From contig NC_133169.1 of the NCBI RefSeq assembly GCF_040802235.1, forward strand, positions 45,515,034 to 45,579,033: 64,000 bases of DNA, read 5' to 3'. Every line of letters begins with the position of its first letter. The stretch's first letter is position 1. Origin of the DNA: Manis javanica. Its lineage: Eukaryota > Chordata > Mammalia > Pholidota > Manidae. Below the pieces are notes generated by a model. It was not told the origin of the DNA, made no database searches, and saw nothing but the letters and a program-made list of their open reading frames with translations. Position numbers and translations under genes: made by a program. Below, piece by piece: positions 21,861-32,905 of the stretch.

Positions 21861-23780
21861 GTTTGATTAAATGTAACAAATCTAATGATGATATCTTATA
21901 TTTGTTTTACTTGTTTGTATGATCCAAAAGAGTTTAAATGTGGAGGTAAAAATACTTCCTAGAAACCATCTTTGGAGACTCACAATGCTTTCCAGGTGAA
22001 GGAGCAATAGGCCTTTCCCTCTGTGGGATGAGGAGCTGGGGGTGAGGAGACTGCCCTCTGCCTGGGAGGAGGCCAGCCCTACTCAGGGGCCGTGTGGTTG
22101 GGGAAGGACTGTCACATGGGCAGAGAGCCTGTCTGTATTAAGAGGCTGATTTAAAATTTTTCTCTCTGGTATTTTGGGTTTTGTTTGTTTATTTCTTTTT
22201 CAGTCTTTAATAGAGATTGGTCATGCTGGGCTGTGGATAAAAATTTTAAGGATTTAGTCCATATTAGGGCAAATTAGTGAAGTAGATGTGTCTGTCCCTG
22301 AATCCTTCTTAGCTTATACAGATTGATAATTTTTAGAATGCAATAACAACAATAGTCCTCATTAAAACTAATAATTTTAGAGTGCATGCGGCATTCCTAG
22401 CAATACTGTGAGTTATTTGCCTGCATTAACTGAATATGTTCTCAAAAATTACCCTCAGAATAAACACTATCCTGAGAACCAATAAATGGTGAGTAAATCT
22501 CAGAGAAAAGGAAGTAACATATTCCTGGTACTTCTATTCGGACGGCGCAAGCCACCCTCTCTGAGCAGCCCTCTACCATCATGCTGCACTTCTATCCTTA
22601 GCTCAGTGTGTGGAACCCTGAAGACATGATGCCATTTTTAAACCACAACATTATTGTACATTTTAGTTTTATCATATCTACCCTATGTAGTTATTTGTGT
22701 TTGTACATATACACTTAAAATAGTTTTTTTCACACAATGTCAAGTGAAAATAGCAAAATCAACAAAATGATAAGCATTGCTATAAGAGAGTGAGTGGACC
22801 TAATTAGCAAGGCACATTTGAAGATAAAGATATTTGAGGCAATGTTAAGCGTTAGTGGGACTCAATTATTTTTTTAAAATTTGGTTTCTGGATTTCAAAA
22901 TGTGTATGTTTCCATCTAAAACTGATATTCCTGATTTTATGAATGTTGGAGGTTTTTGGTTTTGTTTTTCCTGAGAAAGTGGTTATAAGGTATGTTATAG
23001 TAAATTTAGAAAAGTGTTTCAAATCAAGTTTATCATTGAGGACAATGAAGATAAATTTGCTAATGGAATAAACCAAGAATTTTATGTCCCATTAAGTACA
23101 TGCTTTAATAAGCCTCTGCATCTTTCTTCCAAAATCTAATGTACATCACATTCCCTGTAATTTCTTAAGGTCTCTAAGATTATCACTTATTCCTATAGCT
23201 TTCAATACTGTTTTCCAAGCAAAACAATGTGGTCAACACAACCATTTACTGAAATATTTTCAACCTCTTAGCTATGTTGCAGATTTCAGTTATCTTTTAC
23301 ACATATGTCTCTAAACACCATTTTATATATGTCAAATTTGTCATGGCCTTGTCTATCATGCTACTGCAATTACTTTTCATAATTTAGCAAAATTATGTTA
23401 TCTCATAAAATTATTTTAAGTAATTGACCAGTTAAAATTCATTTACTATAATTTTCCTAAATACATCTTTTAGCAATAGAGTAAGATTAAGTGTCAAACT
23501 ATTATCTATTGCCTCTCCATAAACATGGTCATATTTAAAATGGTTGCATTTGTATTATACATGTACACTTTCAGAAGTATGAGTCCCCTACTTCCACAGC
23601 CATGTCAATCCTCTCAAGATATTTAAAAAATAAATATTAACATAAAATTTCGAGTAACATAATTCCTCTAATTTTCTTAATTATTTTGTACACACTCTAC
23701 ATCATTTTGATATTAATAATGTGAAGTCTAATATTTATGCATTTTTTAAATAAAAGAAGTGACAGAAAGCCTAATAGGTA
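21861..23780. other. Intergenic, nothing recognised
   Basis: About 1.9 kb without a gene. Two short GC-richer patches (about 22,010-22,140 and 22,540-22,620) stand out against AT-rich surroundings but match nothing I know. Confidence 0.5.
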
Positions 23781-23784
23781 AAAA

Positions 23785-24275
23785 TTTTTATTTTTTTATT
23801 TATTTTTCATTTAAAGATGTATTTTTGACTATGTTTTCTTCTAAGAGTTTTTATGGTTTCATATATTACATTTAGGTTTTAATCCATTTTGAGTTTACTT
23901 TTGCATGTGGAGTTAGACAGCAATCCAGTTTAATTCTCTTGCATGTAACTGTCCAGTTTACCCATCACCATTTATTGAAGAGACTGTCATTTACCTATTG
24001 CATATTCAGGTTCCTTTGTCATATATTAATTGAACATATATGAGTGGGTTTATTTATGGGTTCTCTATTCTGTTCCATTAATCTATGGGTCTAAGTCTTC
24101 TGGCTGTACCATACTGTTTTCTTTACTGGAGCTTTGTAATCTACTTTGACATTAGGGCCTATTACACCCCAGCTTTGTTCTTTTTTCTAAAGATTTCTAT
24201 GGCTATTCAGGGTCTTATGCAATTCATATGAATTTTAGGATTCTTAATTGTAGTTCATTGAAAAATGCCATTGGT
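23785..24275 (-). mobile_element. LINE-1 ORF2 fragment, antisense
   Basis: Typical inverted ORF2 phrases are present: TTTTAATCCATTTTGAGTTT, ACCATTTATTGAAGAGACTG, TCTATTCTGTTCCATTAATC, and an end at AAAAATGCCATTGGTATG. Both ends are truncated. Confidence 0.88.
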
Positions 24276-25251
24276 ATGATCTCTCCATGAAGAGAATTGA
24301 TTATCAGGGAATGTCATAAGAGAATTCCTGCATGCCTATCTTTATCTCAGTCTATGTCCTCCAAAATCAACACATGTGTCCCCTTCTGGTGGGGAGAGCA
24401 CCTGCAGTGTGATATTTATTTCCCTTGTTTCCTGCCTATTGACCAGTGGCCTTTTGGCTCTGTGGCCTGGCCACATCTAAGCACCTGTTATTTGGCCTTT
24501 TCCACAAAGCCTGTCTTTGTTAATTTAAAGCACTACATCCTCACATGCATTGAGGACCAGGGTTCGACAAAACATCTCGTTCTTGCTAAAATAGGAGTGA
24601 AGTATAACCTCTATTTGGTTTTCCTAAATTATACCCACATACTTAAAAAATTGCTAAATTAACCTCAATTTAGGCATCTAGCTTCACTGCAGTCTGTTTA
24701 CTGTCAGAGTTCTGAGCAGCAGGCCCCTTCCTCCTCTGATTTGGAGCTTATTTAATCTTCATTCTCAGGCTTCCTGAGAACCTAGAGTATTTGAGCCGCA
24801 TTGTAGAGGCGCATCCTCCATTTGAGAGTGGCAACCTGTGCTACAATAGCATAGTTCTGGCACATATGTGACCACAGCCATAACAGTATTTAGGAAATAT
24901 GAAGTTTATTCAAAGTTATTGTTACACTTGATGAAGGTCTTATTTGAAACCTGATATACTACCTGTACATGGTGTATGAAGTTTGCTTAGCTAGAAGCCT
25001 GGGGTTTTGCACAAGAAATAATTCTTGCTGACTTATGTGGACTTTCCTCAGGTGGCCAATTGTGTTTCAAACCAGAGTAAGATTTGCCACTTCAATAGGA
25101 TCCAACATCCACAGGCAGAATTGTAACTAAAGTCTCAGATGTGCCTCTTTCTAAACAGACAAAATAACAGTTATTGCAGCTCACCTGGATTAGATAATTG
25201 CAATATCTAATGTTTGTACCAAGGTAGCTTTCCCCATCAATTTTTTCATGA

Positions 25252-25253
<2 letters not shown>

Positions 25254-25302
<49 letters not shown>
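25254..25302. repeat. (TA)n microsatellite
   Basis: About 24 uninterrupted TA units, followed closely by a short AT-rich inverted repeat (AATCGT...ACGATT). Likely length-polymorphic. Confidence 0.97.
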
Positions 25303-25305
<3 letters not shown>

Positions 25306-26099
25306 TTAATCGTGTATATATACGATTTTAGAGTAGTGGAAGTTGCTACTTAAATTTACTTGTAAACAAGCCAAGGCCACAGGAGTGGTAAAAATGGAGC
25401 CAAGAAACAAGGCTTGCCTATAATCTGAAATTATAAATTTCAAATAATAAGAAAATCATGATAATCTACCCAGATAGAATTAAACTACAAAATTATTGGT
25501 ACCATAAAATCTGCTGCTACTGCATTATCATAGATTTCATTACTTAGATCCAAAGGACTTACTTAGATACAATTCAAAAAACAAAAAGCCTAGATGGCAA
25601 ACACCATATTTTAATATATAAAATAAAAAGGATTATGCTATTTAGATACAAACAAGTTGAAACTTATAACACAAAAATGCTATCAAATTAAGTTCAAACA
25701 AGAAAAAAAATTAAATTCTCCCACGTGCTTCAGCAATTTAATTACTGTCTTTAACAAAAACTTGTGTTTCAATAACACATCTTAGTCTTTCTTTCTTATC
25801 AATGTTTAAACAAGTATCAGATAAATTTACTCCTTGATGTATTTTCTAATCATCATCCCTTTCCAAGGACATTTATTTATTTACTTTTACTTTTCCTTGT
25901 TAAGTATTTTTTCTTATTTTAATGAATAATTGTTTTCTGAAAGGATTTGGGGAAATATATTGAAGTCCTAGGAAACTGGAATATTTCAAAATTAATCATC
26001 TTTGTCATCCAAATAGATGCATGCAGCTTAGGTGCATTAATTGCATAGTATAATTAACAAAAGGTAGTAAGCCACACCCCTTAATAGATCACTCTAGAC

Positions 26100-26213
26100 T
26101 TAACATGAACAAGTTGATGCTGTCATATCAGAAGAGCTAATTTAGGAGGATTCTTCTCAGAGGAGATGCAGATCCAGTAATGTTGGAGGTCATCATTTTT
26201 ATCATAGGTGAGT
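26100..26213 (+). other. Candidate non-coding 5' exon end of the OR2T8-like gene
   Basis: A consensus splice donor, ATAG|GTGAGT, lies at 26,207/26,208, about 3.1 kb before the acceptor at 29,350. The stretch around it is well matched in duplicon Y', where the donor is degraded to CTAAGAGT, consistent with the OR there being dead. A homeodomain-type TATAATTAAC occurs about 160 bases upstream. This is inference; no transcript evidence is available. Confidence 0.3.
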
Positions 26214-27439
26214 AGGTCACATTAACCTATTAATATTTAGTAATTGGTTATGACTTTTGAACTTCAGAAAACCTACCAATTAGACTACTTCCTCCATATA
26301 GTTTTACAAAATAAATTCCACTCGTTTTCTATTCTACATCTGAAGAATGAAAATGTATGTTGCTTGACACAGTCATCAGGTAAAAATCTTGTTTAAACGA
26401 CCTATCAGTTCAGTCAAATAAATGATTTGGCTATTCTTATTTTACTTCTTACAGAAGAGATTGATTAATCTTCCCAATCTTTGGGAAAAATATTAATAGT
26501 TTTACTGTTAAGTGAGGGCAAGAGAGGTTAGAAAAAAATACACAAAAGTAAATTACATACAATTTTCTAAATGTTCTATGATTTTAGGAGAAAAAGGAGA
26601 GGCTCTATTTATGTCTTCTAGTAGCACTGCAAAAGAAAAGAGTTTGTGATTTAAAGTAGAAATGTCATAATTTTAGCACCATTCTAAATGAAAATCTATG
26701 GAAACAGGAGAAAATTTCTAGTATTCTGAAATTATAGTGACGATGAAAAAGAAAATGTGCCTTTTTCTGAGTATTAAATTTTCCTATTCCTGCACTAGAT
26801 AGTGTCGAGTTCTGGTTTCCATGGTATTTCATTTTAGTACTTCATTTGCAAGATGACTTAATTCCTCATTTAACTTCCCTCACATTTCTTTCCCATAGTC
26901 ACTTAGAAATTTCCCTCAGAATCCTCTTTGTATAAGTTTATAAACATTATAAGTAGTGGCAAATTGTTTCACTTATGTAATGTGAACAGGTAAATAGAAA
27001 TTTTATTGAACGTTATCACAGCATAGGAAAATATAACTACCTACCATACCTTTCATACACTTGAAACATTGCATAATCTAAACACTATTAGCACAATGAA
27101 TAAAATTAGATTCGGGATGACTGGTATATTATTTTCACCTAAAATGAAAATCAATAGATATATAAATTATCTCCATTGAAAAGTTAAGAGCTCATGATCT
27201 CATATTTGGCAAAATATTTAACCACAAGTAGAAACTTCATAGCAAGAAAATACATTTTGTAAACTGGAAATTCAGCAACTTGTCAAATTATTGTGTAAAA
27301 TCATGTAAAACTCTTTCACAGTGAAAGCAAAATTTTGCTCAAATTGCTACTTTTTTCTATCCATGTTTATTAAAATAAAAAATCTGTTATCAAAACCCCA
27401 TTATATTAATACTTAAATATACAACTGGAGAGAAAACAA

Positions 27440-27830
27440 CTTACAATTGTCTTTAGAGGGAATAATTTAATAAATAAAATGCAGTATATGTTTACATAGG
27501 AATATTATTCAGCCTTAAAAGAGAAGGAAATGCTGGCACATATTAGAACATAGATAAATGTTCAGGATATTGTGTTACATATAATAAGCCAGTCACACAC
27601 ACACACACACACACACATACATACACACACACATGCAAACTGTATGACTCCACTTACCTGAAGTTCTTAGAGAGACATAAAGTGAAAAAGTTGTTGTCAA
27701 GGGCTGGGCAGAAAGGGGAATGGGGAGTTATTTAATTGGCAGACTTTCAGTCTGAGAAGATGAACAGAGTCCTGGAAAATGATATTGATTATGAAAGCAC
27801 ATTAGCATGAAAAAACTTAATGCCCCTCTG
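27440..27830 (+). mobile_element. LINE-1 3' fragment, sense, with (CA)n
   Basis: It contains degenerate L1 ORF2-end and 3'UTR phrases (GGAATATTATTCAGCC, AATAAGCCAGTCAC, GGCTGGGCAGAAAGGGGAAT). A CA microsatellite has expanded inside. The fragment lies in the 1.8 kb segment of Y that is absent from Y'. Confidence 0.8.
27594..27632. repeat. (CA)n microsatellite
   Basis: CA repeat interrupted by two ATA steps, within the L1 fragment. Confidence 0.95.
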
Positions 27831-29333
27831 CTCAAGATACACTAAAATAAGTAAGATGGTAGCAAAAATGAAGTTATGAAACTTTCCCAAAACACTACCA
27901 TTGCTAAAGTACCTATTGATCTTTAAGCTGGTTTAGAGTTCTAACACTTCAACAGTAAGGAAGGTGAAAACAATGAAAAATCAGAAGCCCTCAAAACAGA
28001 GAAATGAAGAGTTTTTGAGGTCCTTGAGGAGAGTGATACTAAAGGCTATCTTTAGGGAATTTACATAGTTACTTAGGTGTACAAACTCTGAGGAGTCCTT
28101 GTTGTAGACATGACATGCAGATCACAAAGTTTTGGCAAATGCAAAGTACATTTGACAGGGAGGAAATGTGTACCTGTGATGTCTAACTTTGAAATAAACA
28201 CCTAAAGTTGTCAAGCAGAATGCTACAAGTACAACGATGATACTTAAGCAATAGAGTTAGGGACTGAGCGAGGCTTCGCACTGCCTTTCTCTGTCCTTAC
28301 TAGCTTCCTGTGCGGGATGGCTGCACACAGTAGGGGAGAAGGAACAACCACGGAGGACAGAGCCTCCTTCCGCCTTGTCACTTCACCAGATTACATCATA
28401 TCCTTGAGACTGAATTACCATCCCCATTGCTGGTCATATTTATTCAACAATGTAGAACAGTTTCATACCAACATATCAGAAATGAAATTGCCTTTAAATA
28501 TATTGATTTTATTGAGACAGAAGAAGAAATTAATTTATCTTGGTTTTGGGAGAACTCAGGAGTTTTATTTTCTCTTCTTTATTCAGAAAATACTGTGTTT
28601 CTGTAACAGAGGATAAATAGTGTCATAACACAAGTGCCTTTATGCAGTTAATGAAAGAGTGCATTAAGTATTAGTCTTGCAATTCTAGAAAACATGCTCT
28701 GAAGATCATTATGCTTTTAGTGTATAACACAATAAAGTAAAACTATATGCACTAAAAATTCCAAGGGAAGGTATATGCCCATCTGCAGAGATAGTCTTTC
28801 CAGTTTCTAGACCAGAGACTATATATCCTCTTGTGTGGAAGGAGAAAATGCCTTCCTTAATTAGTCAATGTCAGGAAATACCTGATTTTGGTAGGTTTCG
28901 ATACATTTTCATGTGTCATATATTTGTAACATTCATTATGAAATAATTCATTTTTAATAAACATGTTTATGTTATTCAGCATCTAAGAATATTAACTATG
29001 AATGAAACAAGGAAAATACAAATATAAATGACAAATTATGTGAATAATTTCCTTCTGTTCATGTAGGTGTTGGGTAAAACAAAGACACATCACATTCTTG
29101 CAATTCATCCAGAATCTTTATTTATTATGCAAATTAATCAGTAGTAAAGTTCAGAGATAGTTATGTTGAAAAACTTGAATATGAAGTTTTACAACATTGA
29201 AATTTACTTTATGTCCAGTTAATTTTTTTGTAAGTGGCAGATGAAGTATTTGAAAAAGGTTTCATCATTTTCCAACATGTATTGTCAAGAAATATGCAAT
29301 TGAAAGAGAGGACTGTGAATGATAAAACTGTAT

Positions 29334-29350
29334 CTACTTCTCCATTTACA
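29334..29350 (+). other. 3' splice site before the OR2T8-like coding exon
   Basis: A pyrimidine-rich stretch ends in CTCCATTTACAG at 29,350, 21 bases before the chosen ATG. The same site is kept in the pseudogene copy (CTCCATTTGCAG, ending at 38,780). It implies that in-frame codons upstream of 29,351 are intronic. Confidence 0.65.
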
Positions 29351-29371
29351 GTGTTACTACAACTTGAAACC

Positions 29372-30310
29372 ATGGAAAACAGGAACACTACCTCATACTT
29401 CATCCTCCTAGGACTCTTTAACCACTCAGGAGCCCACCTGTTTCTCTTTGTGATGACTCTGGCAGTTGCCTTCACCTCCCTCCTGGGCAACGCCCTCGTG
29501 ATCCTGTTGATTCACCGAGACCCCCGGCTGCACACACCCATGTACTTCCTGCTGAGCCAGCTCTCCCTCATGGACATGATGCTGGTCTGCACTATTGTGC
29601 CCAAGATGGCTGCTGACTACGTGACAGAGAGAAAGTCCATCTCCCCCACTGGCTGTGGTGTACAGATATTCTTCCTCCTCACATTGGGAGGAGGTGAGTG
29701 CTTCCTTTTGGCAGCCATGTCCTATGACCGCTATGTGGCTATTTGCCATCCCCTGAGATACTCCGTCCTCATGAGCTGGCAATTATGCCTGAGAATGACC
29801 TGGGGGTCCTGGTTCCTGGGGGCAGCTGATGGGCTCCTGCAGGCTGCTGCCACCCTGAGCTTCCCATTTTGCAGGGCTCATGAGATTGACCATTTCTTCT
29901 GTGAGGCACCCGCTCTGGTGCATTTGGCTTGTGCTGACACATCTGTCTTTGAGTACACCATGTACATATGCTGTGTGTTAATGCTCCTGGTCCCGTTTTC
30001 CCTCATCCTGACCTCCTACAGTCTCATCCTGGCTGCTGTTCTCCAGATGCGTTCTGCAGAAGCCCGCAGAAAGGCTTTTAGCACATGCTCCTCACATTTG
30101 GCTGTGGTGGGACTGTTTTATGGAGCTGCCACTTTTTCCTATATGAGACCTAAATCTAATAGGTCAGCTAACCATGACAAGGTTGTGTCAGCATTTTATA
30201 CTATTTTCACCCCTATGCTGAATCCTCTCATCTATAGTCTGAGGAACAGTGAGGTCAAGGGATCCTTTAGAAAGAGTTTGGGCCAGTGTGTTGCCTTAAG
30301 TCATGAATAA
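29372..30310 (+). CDS. OR2T8: Olfactory receptor, OR2T8-like (intact)
   Basis: A 312-residue odorant receptor: seven-transmembrane class A GPCR of olfactory neuron cilia, signalling through G-olf/ADCY3. All OR hallmarks are present: N-glycosylation site NTT (5-7), GN in TM1 (39-40), [13 protein letters not shown] (53-65), conserved Cys95 and Cys177, [13 protein letters not shown] at the TM3 end (116-128), SY in TM5 (215-216), [10 protein letters not shown] at TM6 (234-243) and [12 protein letters not shown] in TM7 (281-292). From memory it is closest to human OR2T8 ([34 protein letters not shown]). The start at 29,372 was chosen for its strong context (ACCATGG), normal family length and the splice acceptor 21 bases upstream; an in-frame ATG at 29,234 lies before that acceptor. 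The ligand is unknown. A near-identical but broken copy lies at 38.8 kb. Confidence 0.95.
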   Translation: MENRNTTSYFILLGLFNHSGAHLFLFVMTLAVAFTSLLGNALVILLIHRDPRLHTPMYFLLSQLSLMDMMLVCTIVPKMAADYVTERKSISPTGCGVQIFFLLTLGGGECFLLAAMSYDRYVAICHPLRYSVLMSWQLCLRMTWGSWFLGAADGLLQAAATLSFPFCRAHEIDHFFCEAPALVHLACADTSVFEYTMYICCVLMLLVPFSLILTSYSLILAAVLQMRSAEARRKAFSTCSSHLAVVGLFYGAATFSYMRPKSNRSANHDKVVSAFYTIFTPMLNPLIYSLRNSEVKGSFRKSLGQCVALSHE

Positions 30311-30799
30311 GATCAAATTTATTTGTCCCAAAGTTGAAGTCTGTATAAAGTAATTGTGTAAGAGTTCCTAGAAAGAAATTATATATGCATTATAACTATA
30401 GTTGTTATTTCTCATTTAATAAGAAGTGCAGACAAAAATCCCTATGTTGAGACTGTTTTACTAATTCATCAAAGAGTCAAATTGTGGATTGGTGGATTGT
30501 AAAAAATCTGTACCTTCATGTACAAATCCTACATACCAAGTCACAATATTTGTTCAAAGAATCAGTTAAGTAGTCAAAACTTTTTCAAGTTGGTTGACTT
30601 CTATAAATTGTATAATTTACAATCACTAGAATGCTTACATCTCAAGGCTACATTTCAATCAGTTTTGATAATATATCCACTTGTACTTTACACCCACCAG
30701 CAAGGGACACAACTCTTACCAAACCAGAAATGTTACTCATGTCCTTCCAAGTGAGACCTCTTAAACCAGACACAACCCACCATGGGCCCAATTTACATC

Positions 30800-31145
30800 T
30801 GTAAGTGGGTGATCAGATGAAGAAAATGTGATCTATTTAAATAAAAACTGCAGCCATGAGAAAGAAAAAAGGAAATCCTGCTCTTTGCAGCAATGTGGGT
30901 GAACCTGGTGAATGTTATGGTAATTAAAATAAGCCAGACACAGAATATAAATACTGTAGGATATCACTTCTCTGTGGAAACTTAAAAAGCCCAAGTCAGA
31001 AGCAGAAAGTAGTGACCAAGTACTGGGAAAGTGGGGAAATGTTGGTCAAATGATACAAAATTTCAGCTATACAATAAATTTCTGGAGATCTAATGTACAG
31101 CCTTGTGACTTAAAAATACTGTATTGTGTACTTAAAATAGGCTGA
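30800..31145 (+). mobile_element. LINE-1 3' end fragment, sense
   Basis: Degenerate L1 ORF2 end and L1MB-like 3'UTR: GAAATCCTGCTCTTTGCAGC, AATAAGCCAGACACAGAATA, then GGAGATCTAATGTACAGCC and a terminus near TACTTAAAATAGG. It abuts the end of duplicon Y. Confidence 0.85.
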
Positions 31146-31149
31146 AAAG

Positions 31150-32340
31150 GTAATTTTTCCCAGCATTGTTAAGGTATATTTGGCATATGAAATTGTGAAA
31201 GCTTAAGGTGTATCAAGTGTTGATTTGATACACTTATATATTTAAAATGATCACTATTGCCTTAGCTAACACTTCTATTGTGTTATGTAATTAGCATTTC
31301 TTGTTTGTGGTAAGAACATTTAAGATACAGTCTCTCAGAATGATCAGGTATATACTGAATTATCATTAACTAATGCCATCATGCTGTGCATTTGGTCCTC
31401 AGGACTCACTCATCTGATAATTGGTAGTTTGTATGATTTGACCCACATCTTCCCATTTTCTACAACACTAGCCTCTAGTAACCACCATTCTATTCTCTGC
31501 TTCTAGGACTTTGGCCTTTTACAGCCATATGTAAGTCATACAGTATTTGTTTTTCTCTGTCTGACATATTTTAATTAGCAAATGTTTTCAAACTTCAAGT
31601 TTTCTCAAATGACTGGATTTCTTTTTTCTCATGCCTGAATTAATTATATATAATATATAGTTAATATGCATAATTTAATATATGTTTAATATATGTAATT
31701 TTAATTTTATATGGAGAGATCATTTGTATTTTATCTATATAATCTTTTCCAAATCATTCATTGGCAAACACTGGTCATTTCCATATCATGGCTATTGTGC
31801 CAAATGCTGCAATGAATGTGCAAGGGATATCTTTTGGATACCCTGTTTCCATTTCCTTGGATATGTACCCAGAATTGTTATTGATGGATCAGATGGTAAT
31901 TGTACTTTTAATTTTTAGAGGAACCTCCATATTGTTTTCCATCATTACTGCAACAATTTACATTCTCACCAACATTGTACAAGGGTTCCCTTTTCTCCAC
32001 TTCTTACCCAACGATTGTCATCTCTTGCCTGCTTACCAGCCATTCTAACACATGTGAGGTAAAATTTCATTCTGATTTTGATTTGTACTTCCCTGATCAT
32101 TAGTGATGTTGGATACCTTTCCATGTACCTTTCCATCATTTGGATGTCTTCCTTTAAAAAAATGTGTGTCATTTATATTTTGGATTTTTTTGTTTAATTT
32201 AAGGTTTTTCTGGTATTTTTGAATGTGTGAGTGATTTATACATTTTCAATATTAAGTCATTATAAGATATGACTTTTAAATATTCTCTCAACCATACACA
32301 ACTATTTATTTGATATTTATATCTTTTGTAGATCTTTTGT
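31150..32340 (-). mobile_element. LINE-1 3' end and ORF2 part, antisense
   Basis: An inverted 3'UTR starting near 31,150 (GTATATTTGGCATATGAAAT) is followed by inverted ORF2 C-terminal sequence; the minus strand at 31,966-32,172 still reads [15 protein letters not shown]. It ends where another antisense L1 begins. Confidence 0.88.
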
Positions 32341-32344
32341 AGTA

Positions 32345-32905
32345 CAGAATTTTTTATTTTTTATTAAAATATAGTTGATGTATAATATGATATTGACTTT
32401 AACTATATAATATAATGATTCATCGTTTGAACCCATTATTAAATCCTCACCCCAACTGGTGCAGTTATCATCTATCAACATAGAAAGATGTTAGAGAACC
32501 ACTGAATATATTTTCCATGCTGCACTTCAAAACCCCTAACCAACTTATATTTTGATTCAGATTTTGATCCTCTTAATTGCCTCATACTCCCCACTCACCC
32601 ATACCAACCCTTCCCCCAAGATGACAACCAGTCCCTTCTCAGGGTCTATGGATCTACTGCTATTTTGTTTGTTTTGTTTTTAGATTCTACATATATGTGA
32701 AATATATGGTGTTTGTCTTTCTCCTCCTGGCTTATTTCACTTGGTGCTATAAGCCAGTTCCATTCATGTTGTTGCAAATGGCAGGATTTATTTCTTTTTA
32801 TGGCTGAATAATATTCCTTTGTGTAGATGTACCGTGGCTTCTTATCCATTCATCTCTTGATGAGCATTTAGGTTGCTTCCATATCTTGGCTATTGTAAAT
32901 AAGAC
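32345..32905 (-). mobile_element. LINE-1 3' end (L1MA9-like), antisense
   Basis: A new inverted terminus starts at TTTTTTATTAAAATATAGTT. The inverted ORF2 tail follows; the minus strand at 32,646-32,849 reads YIYTKEYYSAIKRNKSCHLQ. It is cut at about 32,905 in GGCTATTGTAAATAAGAC. Confidence 0.88.

Larger units (their letters stand above)
24440..30800 (+). repeat. Duplicon Y (paralogous to 35.4-40.2 kb), carrying the intact OR2T8-like gene
   Basis: It aligns by eye with 35,380-40,165 in the same orientation. Matching points include GGCCTTTTCCA (24,497 and 35,406), TCCACAGGCAGAA (25,110 and 36,012), AAAAATGGAGCCAA (25,390 and 36,566), GTCATCATTTTTATC (26,188 and 37,437), the OR exon and CAGTTTTGATAA (30,660 and 40,055). 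Y has about 1.8 kb (26.72-28.50 kb) that Y' lacks; Y' has L1 insertions that Y lacks. Confidence 0.88.

Noticed and set aside
26040-26100. Homeodomain-type TATAATTAAC and C-rich CCACACCCCTT as an OR promoter module
   Set aside because: Such motifs are frequent in AT-rich DNA, and no clear O/E (EBF) site accompanies them in both copies.
29234-29371. 46-codon in-frame upstream extension of the OR2T8-like gene
   Set aside because: It crosses the 3' splice site at 29,350, has a weaker start context and would give an abnormally long N-terminus. It is treated as intron plus short 5'UTR.
29426-29782. Minus-strand open frame inside the intact OR2T8-like gene, and similar ones at 59,058-59,318, 59,673-59,906 and 39,213-39,395
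   Set aside because: They lie antisense to a recognised receptor and exist because of its codon composition; their sequences resemble no family.
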